From contig CAJOKR010000064.1 of the NCBI GenBank assembly GCA_905235135.1, positions 1-50,976 on the forward strand: a stretch of 50,976 nucleotides of DNA, written 5' to 3'. This document shows, piece after piece, positions 43,701 to 50,976 of the stretch (within the stretch, counting starts at the first letter, position 1; every line of letters starts with the position of its first letter). Source of the DNA: an uncultured Bacteroidales bacterium (GTDB lineage: Bacteria > Bacteroidota > Bacteroidia > Bacteroidales > WCHB1-69). Position numbers and translations under genes: made by a program. The notes below the pieces were generated by a model, which was not told where the DNA came from, ran no database searches, and was given only the letters and a program-made list of their open reading frames with translations.

Positions 43701-44981
43701 ATGAAAAAAATAACGATAATCGCAATCCTAATCACCGCCATCCTCAGCAGCTGCAACCGCTGGGAAGAGCCCGAACAGAGAGTCCCCGTGTATGATGGGC
43801 CGGCCGCCAACAAGACCATCGCCGACATCAAGGCGAAACACCCGTCGTTAGGTACTGGCGCGCAAGACTCCATCTGCCGCTACGACGAGCAGTTCATCGT
43901 GAAGGCTGTGGTGGTCAGCTCCGACGAGGGCGGCAACTGCTACAAATACCTCACCATCCAGGATGAGACCGGCGGCATCGAAATCGCCATTGACCGCTCC
44001 AGCCTCTTCAACGAATACCCCGTTGGGCAGACAGTCTATCTGAACTGCGCCGGGCTGATTGTGGGCGACTACCACAACAAGTATCAGGTCGGCTGGGTCT
44101 ATCAGGGCTCCGTGGGCCGTATCGCACCCGCCGTGCTTGGCCGTTATCTCAGCAAAGACGGGCTTCCCGACCTGAACAACCCGCTCGTGGCAAACCCCAT
44201 CGAAATCAAGGGCAACAGCGACCTTTCGGCGGAGAATGTCAACTGTCTCGTGAAGATCGACGGCTGCAAATTCTCTCCCGCCGACGACGGGCTTCCTTTG
44301 GCGAACAACGACTTCACCACCGACCGCGAAATCACCTTCAACGGTACAAGCATAACCGTGCGCACCAGCAACTACGCCTACTTCCGCAACACCCTCATCG
44401 ATGCCAGCAAGGAATACTGCCTCTACGGCATTCTGGGCATCTACAACTCCACCTACCAGCTCACCCTGCGTACCAAGGACGACATCCAGTACACCTCGTC
44501 ATCGCAATCCGAGACGCTCGCCGATCTCACTTTCGATGCAAACTGCTTCACCTCCGGTGGCTGGTCGCAGTATCCCGACAACCAGTCGTGGAAGTTCCAA
44601 GCATACGGCGGCAACAACTTCGTCTATCACAACACCTCCGCTGAGAACTGCGACGATTGGCTCATCTCGCCGGAGCTGAACCTCGGCGACGTGAGCGGTG
44701 CCCTACTCTACCTCGACCACCAGAATAACGTGGGCGGCAGTCCGGCGACCTACTACCAAGTCTATTACTCCACCACGTACAGCGGCGGCGCTTTCAACGA
44801 GAGCGAGTGGACGGCCTTCAACCCGAACCTGAACGACTACCCGAGCAGCTTCGGGCTCAGCAACGGGCTGAACCTGAATGCTATCGGCAACCAAAAGTTC
44901 CGCATCGCCCTACGCTACCACAAGAGCGGCACCATTGACGGCACCCGCTGGGCCGTAAAGGGGGTGAAGGTGATGAAATAA
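43701..44981 (+). CDS. DUF5689 lipoprotein with C-terminal choice-of-anchor-like domain, second copy
   Basis: The 426-residue lipoprotein has lipobox LSSC (Cys about 18). It has the same two-part layout as the upstream paralogue: DUF5689 (FIVKAVVVSSDEGGNCYKYL, DETGGIEIAIDRSSLFNEY, GQTVYLNCAGLIVGDY) and a C-terminal beta-sandwich (WKFQAYGGNNFVYHN ... DDWLISPELNLGDVSGALLYLD). A gene duplication followed by divergence is likely, and each copy carries its own structured leader. The gene is the last of the receptor locus; 712 bases without a plausible gene follow. Confidence 0.8.
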   Translation: MKKITIIAILITAILSSCNRWEEPEQRVPVYDGPAANKTIADIKAKHPSLGTGAQDSICRYDEQFIVKAVVVSSDEGGNCYKYLTIQDETGGIEIAIDRSSLFNEYPVGQTVYLNCAGLIVGDYHNKYQVGWVYQGSVGRIAPAVLGRYLSKDGLPDLNNPLVANPIEIKGNSDLSAENVNCLVKIDGCKFSPADDGLPLANNDFTTDREITFNGTSITVRTSNYAYFRNTLIDASKEYCLYGILGIYNSTYQLTLRTKDDIQYTSSSQSETLADLTFDANCFTSGGWSQYPDNQSWKFQAYGGNNFVYHNTSAENCDDWLISPELNLGDVSGALLYLDHQNNVGGSPATYYQVYYSTTYSGGAFNESEWTAFNPNLNDYPSSFGLSNGLNLNAIGNQKFRIALRYHKSGTIDGTRWAVKGVKVMK

Positions 44982-45081
44982 AACATTTGCAATTCCGTCA
45001 TAATCTCCGCAACGTATTCACATCAAAAGAATCGAAGGAAAGACATCGTCGCTGCTGACACGGATGACCAGCAGACCCACA

Positions 45082-45110
45082 GTAGGGCCGCCATATTATG
45101 ACGGCCCTAC
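45082..45110. repeat. GTAG...CTAC palindrome, copy f
   Basis: A 29-base palindrome (left half GTAGGGCCGCCATA) with one wobble pair. It lies 101 bases after the DUF5689 stop. Relative to copy a read on the other strand, it differs by two exchanged base pairs only. The DNA between 44982 and 45081 shows nothing else. Confidence 0.8.
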
Positions 45111-45230
45111 CACCAACCACAACGAAAGCAACGAAAAACCCACCTCCATTCCGTTTGGCCGCTTGCAACACCGAAAAAGCCACACCATAACGAGCCCCAA
45201 GTCATAACGGAAAAAACCAGCGGGTACGAG

Positions 45231-45620
45231 GCCAAACGGAACCCCGTGAAACTCGCTGGCAGCGACGAACAACGCAGGCCTCAACAACCCACGTGCCCTT
45301 GCGAGTCCCGGATTCCGTTTAGCCCGCCTGCCCTCGCGAGACACTGCGTGCCCTGACCCGTTGCCTGCGTGCCCTGGCGTGCTGATGCGTGGCTCTTCCG
45401 ACCAAACGGAACCCCGTGAAACTCGCTGGCAGCGACGAACAACGCAGGCCTCAACAACCCACGTGCCCTTGCGAGTCCCGGATTCCGTTTGGCCTGCCCG
45501 CCCTCGCGAGACACTGCTTGCCCTGACCCGTTGCCTGCGTGCACTTGCGGGTTGATGCGTGGCTCTTCCGGCCAAACGGAACCCCGTGAAACTCACAGGC
45601 AGCGACGAACAACACAAGCC
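45231..45620. repeat. 170-bp GC-rich tandem repeat, about 2.3 units
   Basis: Units begin at 45231, 45401 and 45571 (each starting xCCAAACGGAACCCCGTG). The first two are nearly identical over 170 bases and the third stops after about 50. Each full unit also contains TTCCGTTT(G/A)GCC, the inverse of its own start, so units can fold back on themselves. Long open frames on the minus strand here are a by-product of the high GC. It lies between the last DUF5689 gene and the fibre gene. Confidence 0.85.
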
Positions 45621-45640
45621 AAGCCAACACCAGCAGATGC

Positions 45641-45669
45641 AAAAAGGGCGCAGCACCCGCCACGCCCTT
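45641..45669 (-). terminator. rho-independent terminator of the fibre-like gene
   Basis: On the minus strand AAGGGCG and CGCCCTT form a seven-base stem followed by a T run (AAAAA on the plus strand, 45641-45645). It lies 25 bases after the stop codon at 45694. Confidence 0.65.
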
Positions 45670-45693
45670 GATTATTCAACTTGTATGCATCAA

Positions 45694-48600
45694 TTAATTA
45701 CCTGTTTCGGCATCGCGGACGCAGCGTACCGAAGCACCATAATCCTTGTAATAAGTTTTATACGTCGTTGATGCACTCACTGAAGTGAAGCCCGATTCTC
45801 CAGACGACGGATTGGTCAAACGCAACGGATAGACACGTTCATTGGTGTATTCTTTCGTACTCCAGAAGTTAGCGTATAAATAGCCGTCGGACATCGCGCC
45901 AGCATTCATAAATTGTAATGTAGCCTCACCCGCCGGAACAGCATAGAAGTCTTTTTCGTTACCGAAGCAGTAGTTCCAATCACACGAGCCAGACAATGCT
46001 GTACCAGAGCCTGCTGCGCTCACAAGTTCGTTAAACTCGGACTGAGACGGAATATGCCAGCCCTTAGGACAAATGCCTCGACGATTGCCAGTCACGGAGA
46101 ATGACCAGTACGACTCGGATTGCCCATCCTGAGGCACCTCATTGCCGCCAGGATAATAGGTATCCATAGCAGCGCACCAGTTGTAATACAAGCCATAACG
46201 TTTAGATATAGAAGTCTCCTGGTCATTCAAGTACCATTGAGCAACTTTGGAAGTTTTTGACATAGTGAAAGTATTGCCCGATGCACCAAGCGGATTCACA
46301 ATAGAAGTACCGGTAAGCGGACTGTGCGTGCAACGCATATTCTCCCTTGTCCAACACTGGTTGCCTACCTGCACCACAGAATAGATATTGCCGTCGTAGT
46401 CGGTAACAGAAACGATACCTTCACCATTGGTGTATTCATAACCATCGTTCTTAGTTCCGTTCAGACCATTATTCTGATATTGGGCACCTGTGTGAGCAGT
46501 ACCTGTACATGGGAAGCGGGCTGCAGTAGTCAATGTAACCTCCTTCGTGGCCGAACAACCAGAACCATTGGTGAGCGTAATGGTGTAAGAACCCGCTGCA
46601 GTGTAGGTGTGTTCAGGACCTGTCGTAAAGGAAGATGCCGGGCCTACCTGAACGGCAGAGCCATCACCCCAGTTGATGGTAAAGTTTCCGCTGATTCCAT
46701 TGCTGGTGCCATTGTTTGAGGCAGCGCGTGATCTCAGATAAACTGATAGTGTATCCGTAATTATATTACAATCGGGGATTACATTGGAAGGTGTAGAGAA
46801 TGCTTGGAAGAAGGTAACAACTTTATCGGGCTCACCTTCCTTCGTCGCACGACAGGATATTTGTGGTTGCGGATCCCCAGAATACGGGTAGGAAGAGTAT
46901 GTAACAGTACAAGTCCTGTTAACCTCGTCTATCGTAGGATTAAGTGTTGCTGGAGAAACGCTCCAAGTTATGGTATATCCAGTCAAGTCGGCAATTGGAT
47001 CATCACTCGAAAGAATGGCGGTATAGGTGACCGTGACAGGATGGTATGAAGCATACGGATAATTTTGGCCATTCGAGGAACAAAGCTGCACCGAGGGATG
47101 GTCATTGTCAACAGAGAGGTATATCGCACCCGGTTCGTGAGGAATTGCAGACGGTGTGCCCGCTGTATCACGCACACAACGAATAGAAACCAAATCTTCG
47201 GGTTTAGTTCTCGTGTTGAAAACACCCTCATGAACATATTGATTATTTACTATATCAGTAGAATAAGAAATATAACTATAATTTTGACTAGTCCTCCAAA
47301 AGCCCGTACTTGTTTGATTGCTTCCTGAGGAAACATAATTTGCTGCTAACGCTGAAAAATAAGTGCTATTACGATCTGTAGATGAGATATTACCCGCACA
47401 GGTGGCACAAGTTCCCCCGACACCAGTCCAATCTTCTCCTGTTACTAATGAAACGATACTGTTTCCACTAAGCAATGTTGCCCAATCCTCGGATGTTGGA
47501 ATATGCCATCCTTTAGGACATATTCCACGATGATGTGGAAGATAAAGGTATTCGTATTGACTTGGATTCCAAGGATCTGTCGAAGTATTGAATTCATCAT
47601 CATTTTTGCATATATCCATAGCAGCACACCAGTTGTATAACAAGCCATAATGTTTGGGCTCATAAGTCGTACTATTGTTTTGATACCAATGTGCACTTTT
47701 ACCCGTTGTTGTCGTAAAATAATTATCGCCACTCAAATTATTATGATTTAAGATAGAGCTTCCTGTGCTTGGGCTGTGGGTACAGCGCAAGTTCTCCTTC
47801 ATCCAACACAGACCGTTTATTTCCACTACAGGATATACATTGCCGTCATAATCAGTTACGGAATCAATAGCCCCTACGCTACCGTTTTCGTAGCCATCCC
47901 TGCTTGTCAATCCAGAGGATGTATATTCTGAACTTTGATGTGGTGTGCCTGCACAGGTGGTGGCTGGATTAGGAAATACTGTTATCGATTGGGTTACAGG
48001 ACAATATCGATCATAAGAACCACTTGCCATTTGAAGTTGAGTAACTCTGTATGTACCTTCAGTAGCATAGGTGTGTTGAAGCCCCGCTTGTGGATTATGT
48101 ACTATATCAGATCCGTCACCCCAATCTACGGCCGTATAATTTGCATTTCCAGGTATGGTTGCTGTTAAAGTCAACGTTAGGCCATCTCGTGAAAAAGATT
48201 TTACTGAAGTAGGTACTTGATTAGCATTTCTCACCTTGATAGCGCTTGATAATGTTTTAGTTATTGTTTCTGTACTTTTTTTGGCTGTACAAGTTATACC
48301 TCTTTTATCAGTACCTACAGAAGTAAATTTGATAACACATCTATTATCGATAGTATCCAAAATCTGACCCCAGCCTGTTCCAATCATAGCCCATTCGTAT
48401 GTGTAATCATCTGCAGATCCAACCTCAGGCACTGCTGTGTATGTTATTATTGCATCATAATTTTTACATTTTGAAAGCGAATCCCATCCTATATTTTGTC
48501 CAGTATTGTCAGTGATAATCAATGAATTTGGCCCACCGGAAACAGCATTTACGGGACCAACAATTACAGTCGTATCAATATGGCTCACCTTGGCTATTAT

Positions 48601-50976
48601 GCAATAGTTCGAGTTAGCATCAAGGGCAGGTATAGTTTCCTCATAGGTATCACCCGTTTGTAAAGAGTCTGAAACATCAAGAGGTGTATAATCGCCAATA
48701 TTCGTACTGCAAGTGCTGCCTGTCCGCTTCATATAATACAATTGTACCGTACCTTTTCCCGGTTCCATGAAATCCAAACTGTTCACAGTCACAGAGATGC
48801 TGTTGGGAGCCAGCGGCGATGTTTGGATGTTAGCCATAGGATTGTGTGCCTTGGTGCGTTTTGTGGCCACTGGCGTGGAGGTGGTGGTTCCCACCTTGTT
48901 GGTGGCAGAAGCAGTCACGTAATAGTCTGTGTAGGAACTCAATCCTGTGAGCGTAATGCTGTTCGTCGTACTCGGCACACAGGTGGATTCGCTCATGTCA
49001 CTGTTTTGGGAATAGCAGAACTGGTAACCAGTAATCGGAATGTACTCGCTGGTGAAGTCGGCCGTAACATCCAAAGTCTCAATGGTCGGATTCGACAGAC
49101 TGATGCTGTTGAACACCGGCGGTGCTGCATTCTCCAATGCCGTAATTCTTCTATTTAAGCTGTCGAACACCGCCCACAGGTCGCAGGCGTTCACCACGAT
49201 GTTGCCGCAGTTGCTTTCGCTTGTGGCATTATCACCTTTGAGGACATAACCGTTCGGAACAATCACTGTATCCGTGAAAGTGTTGTTTTCGGTAAACACG
49301 TTCACGCTGTCCCGCTTGGCATACACACCACCGTCGTTGGTCATTTCAGAGAGCTTGGTAGGAATCGAAACTTCCGCATTCGTTTTCTGGTTTGCGGTGA
49401 ATGTGACACTCCCCGCACCTTTTGTGATAGTCAGGGTACCATCGCCAATTTCTTCTTTCAGAGCGAATTTGGTCAGCGTGTCTTTACGGGCGAAGTTCAC
49501 TAACGTGTCCTTGCGAGCGAAGTTAACCAGCGTGTCCTTGCGGGCAAAGTTAACCAAAGTGTCCTTGCGGGCGAAGTTAACTAAAGTGTCTTTACGGGCA
49601 AAGTTCACCAGCGTGTCTTTCCGGGCGAAGTTAACCAGCGTGTCCTTGCGGGCAAAGTTAACCAACGTATCTTTGCGAGCGAAATTCACCAACGTGTCCT
49701 TGCGGGCGAAATTCACCAGCGTGTCTTTGCGAGCGAAGTTCACCAGCGTGTCTTTCCGGGCAAAGTTAACCAACGTGTCCTTGCGGGCGAAGTTCACCAA
49801 CGTGTCTTTACGGGCGAAGTTCACCAACGTGTCTTTGCGAGCGAAGTTCACCAATGTGTCTTTCCGGGCAAAGTTAACCAACGTGTCCTTGCGGGCGAAG
49901 TTCACCAAAGTGTCTTTACGGGCGAAGTTCACCAAAGTATCTTTACGGGCAAAGTTCACCAACGTGTCCTTACGAGCGAAGTTCACCAAAGTATCTTTAC
50001 GGGCGAAATTCACCAACGTGTCTTTTCTGGCAAAGTTCACCAACGTGTCTTTGCGGGCGAAATTCACCAAGGTGTCTTTGCGGGCGAAGTTCACCAAAGT
50101 GTCTTTACGGGCAAAGTTCACCAAAGTATCTTTGATTTGCCCTTTCGTATAGTAGGCGTTCAGCGTATCATTCAAATGTGCCGTTGTCACAAAACCTGAA
50201 AGATTCACCGTGTCGTTGCCCGACTGGTTCGCCGTGAAGCGCGTGGTGTCGCCATCGGTGATAATCGTCAGCTGACCATTGTTTACCAACGCCTCATCCG
50301 GAAGGTTGATCATAACCGTCTGCTCACCATCCTGATTGACATAAAATGTCGCTTGATCCACTGTTCCTCTATTCATTGCAATGGTGATCTTACCATTGTT
50401 TACCGTAGGGAATTCCCCGCGCAGCGCGTTGGCAGTATCGTGGATTGCCTTCTTCGTGAGAGTCGTGTCGAAATAAGCCTTCAACGTATCCTTTGTGGCA
50501 AAGTATGCCAGTGTATCTTTACGAGCGAAGTTCATCAGCGTGTCATTCAACTTCGCCTTCGTCACATAATTGCCAGCATCCTCCAAATCCGTCACTTTGG
50601 TCGGGACGAGGATGTTTACCGTGTCGTCCGTTGCCTGGTTCAACGTGAAATCACCCACATTCTGGCCGTTTTTCTGGATGGTGATCTTCGCGTCGTTGGC
50701 GGCATCACCCATATCTGCACGAATCGCCGCCGCAGTATCCACCAACGCGTCACGAATATCGGAAGCCGTGTCCACTAATGCACTGCGGATATTGCCCGCC
50801 GTGTCTCTTAACGCATTCTTGGTCGCATATTGGGAAAGGTCGGGCTTGTTCTTGATAAAATCATCCGCAGACTGATTATCCTGCTCCCAGTCGCTCTGCA
50901 CATTCACCTCCGCACCCGCTTGGATGCCCTCCAGCTTGTTTTTCTCGGCCGTGGTGTAGTTGTTGTCGGTGTGGAC
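45694..50976 (-). CDS. giant fibre-like surface protein with nonapeptide stalk, FN3/PKD and two FISUMP domains (5' end outside window)
   Basis: At least 1761 residues; the frame is open to the window edge. From N to C terminus there is first a phage-tail-fibre-like segment (KNKLEGIQAGAEVNVQSDW, ADDFIKNKPDLSQY), then short degenerate A/D/T-rich helices. Next come 24 identical VNFARKDTL units (49474-50121) and a fibronectin III-like domain (about 48840-49110). Further Ig/PKD-type domains carry WGDGS and HTYATEGTY-like motifs, each preceding one of two 'Fibrobacter succinogenes major paralogous' domains (about 47160-47880 and 45700-46440; motifs VTDYDGNVY, CWMKENLR, YGLLYNWCAAM, GICPKGWHIP, SIRCVRD). 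There is no T9SS sorting tail at the C terminus. The layout suggests a trimeric stalk carrying binding domains; export route and ligand are unknown. Confidence 0.85.
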   Translation of the reverse strand, partial: VHTDNNYTTAEKNKLEGIQAGAEVNVQSDWEQDNQSADDFIKNKPDLSQYATKNALRDTAGNIRSALVDTASDIRDALVDTAAAIRADMGDAANDAKITIQKNGQNVGDFTLNQATDDTVNILVPTKVTDLEDAGNYVTKAKLNDTLMNFARKDTLAYFATKDTLKAYFDTTLTKKAIHDTANALRGEFPTVNNGKITIAMNRGTVDQATFYVNQDGEQTVMINLPDEALVNNGQLTIITDGDTTRFTANQSGNDTVNLSGFVTTAHLNDTLNAYYTKGQIKDTLVNFARKDTLVNFARKDTLVNFARKDTLVNFARKDTLVNFARKDTLVNFARKDTLVNFARKDTLVNFARKDTLVNFARKDTLVNFARKDTLVNFARKDTLVNFARKDTLVNFARKDTLVNFARKDTLVNFARKDTLVNFARKDTLVNFARKDTLVNFARKDTLVNFARKDTLVNFARKDTLVNFARKDTLVNFARKDTLVNFARKDTLVNFARKDTLTKFALKEEIGDGTLTITKGAGSVTFTANQKTNAEVSIPTKLSEMTNDGGVYAKRDSVNVFTENNTFTDTVIVPNGYVLKGDNATSESNCGNIVVNACDLWAVFDSLNRRITALENAAPPVFNSISLSNPTIETLDVTADFTSEYIPITGYQFCYSQNSDMSESTCVPSTTNSITLTGLSSYTDYYVTASATNKVGTTTSTPVATKRTKAHNPMANIQTSPLAPNSISVTVNSLDFMEPGKGTVQLYYMKRTGSTCSTNIGDYTPLDVSDSLQTGDTYEETIPALDANSNYCIIAKVSHIDTTVIVGPVNAVSGGPNSLIITDNTGQNIGWDSLSKCKNYDAIITYTAVPEVGSADDYTYEWAMIGTGWGQILDTIDNRCVIKFTSVGTDKRGITCTAKKSTETITKTLSSAIKVRNANQVPTSVKSFSRDGLTLTLTATIPGNANYTAVDWGDGSDIVHNPQAGLQHTYATEGTYRVTQLQMASGSYDRYCPVTQSITVFPNPATTCAGTPHQSSEYTSSGLTSRDGYENGSVGAIDSVTDYDGNVYPVVEINGLCWMKENLRCTHSPSTGSSILNHNNLSGDNYFTTTTGKSAHWYQNNSTTYEPKHYGLLYNWCAAMDICKNDDEFNTSTDPWNPSQYEYLYLPHHRGICPKGWHIPTSEDWATLLSGNSIVSLVTGEDWTGVGGTCATCAGNISSTDRNSTYFSALAANYVSSGSNQTSTGFWRTSQNYSYISYSTDIVNNQYVHEGVFNTRTKPEDLVSIRCVRDTAGTPSAIPHEPGAIYLSVDNDHPSVQLCSSNGQNYPYASYHPVTVTYTAILSSDDPIADLTGYTITWSVSPATLNPTIDEVNRTCTVTYSSYPYSGDPQPQISCRATKEGEPDKVVTFFQAFSTPSNVIPDCNIITDTLSVYLRSRAASNNGTSNGISGNFTINWGDGSAVQVGPASSFTTGPEHTYTAAGSYTITLTNGSGCSATKEVTLTTAARFPCTGTAHTGAQYQNNGLNGTKNDGYEYTNGEGIVSVTDYDGNIYSVVQVGNQCWTRENMRCTHSPLTGTSIVNPLGASGNTFTMSKTSKVAQWYLNDQETSISKRYGLYYNWCAAMDTYYPGGNEVPQDGQSESYWSFSVTGNRRGICPKGWHIPSQSEFNELVSAAGSGTALSGSCDWNYCFGNEKDFYAVPAGEATLQFMNAGAMSDGYLYANFWSTKEYTNERVYPLRLTNPSSGESGFTSVSASTTYKTYYKDYGASVRCVRDAETGN
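49474..50121 (-). repeat. 24 tandem 27-bp units encoding VNFARKDTL
   Basis: Exactly 648 bases, 24 units of 27. All units encode the same nine residues although third-codon positions vary from unit to unit (for example AAA/AAG for K, CGT/CGC/CGG for R). Degenerate relatives flank it (MNFARKDTLAYFATKDTL upstream, TKFALKEEI downstream). Confidence 0.95.

Noticed and set aside
45096..45663. 186-residue and related open frames across the 170-bp repeat
   Set aside because: Open only because of high GC and repetition; no start signal, no family, and several frames are open at once.
45694..47900. Diversity-generating retroelement target (FISUMP domains recall lectin-fold variable proteins)
   Set aside because: No reverse transcriptase, template repeat or adenine-biased variation is visible in the window.
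49474..50121. CRISPR array
   Set aside because: The 27-base units are directly adjacent with no spacers and lie in a coding frame.
49274..50152. 292-residue plus-strand frame with perfect repeats
   Set aside because: Mirror of the 24-unit nonapeptide array on the opposite strand; the minus frame is far longer and has recognisable domains.

Overview
The window looks like chromosomal DNA of an uncultured member of the Bacteroidota, probably order Bacteroidales. The evidence is a type IX secretion (T9SS) C-terminal sorting domain at 3741-10106, TonB-receptor and DUF5689 lipoprotein genes, a ResB-CcsA fusion for cytochrome c maturation, an imelysin plus di-haem oxidase pair, Fibrobacter-type paralogous (FISUMP) domains, and promoters of the TTTG / TAnnTTTG type. 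Coding DNA has moderate to high GC. No tRNA, rRNA, CRISPR array, integrase or transposase was seen.

Layout. 200-3644: a RelA/SpoT-type (p)ppGpp enzyme with a broken frame, then three small envelope genes and a terminator. 3741-11309 (minus): a 2121-residue T9SS cargo protein and an O-methyltransferase. 11437-14670: a large MscS-type channel and a small membrane protein. 14722-21963: a five-gene run with a GNAT acetyltransferase, two YtcJ-like amidohydrolases, a lipoprotein with two SUMF1-like domains, and a carboxylesterase. 22107-26902: a TamB-like protein whose C terminus runs in frame into an Omp85 barrel. 27021-33571: a porin-like barrel, imelysin lipoprotein, di-haem cytochrome c oxidase lipoprotein and ResB/CcsA, which reads as an iron/haem envelope module. 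33628-39441: a ketosynthase (minus), a small barrel protein, a Nudix hydrolase, an alpha/beta hydrolase and a GH3-family enzyme. 39646-44981: a TonB-type receptor and two DUF5689 lipoproteins. 45694-50976 (minus, cut by the window edge): a giant fibre-like surface protein with 24 identical nonapeptides.

The least expected signal lies between the genes. Three small repeat families recur. (1) Arrays with a period of seven bases sit just after, or overlap, stop codons and put a stop triplet in every frame. (2) Four copies of an approximately 80-base element that folds into three GAA-type hairpins, with compensatory base changes, lie just upstream of start codons. (3) Six 28-30-base palindromes with GTAG...CTAC ends lie mostly just downstream of stop codons, one of them inside the ccsA coding sequence. 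There is also a 170-bp GC-rich tandem repeat at 45231.

Four otherwise well conserved genes (200-2445, 14108-14670, 22107-26902, 37752-39441) carry single frameshifts. Three have the same net shift, and at least one lies in a homopolymer, so base-level assembly error is the first explanation to test.
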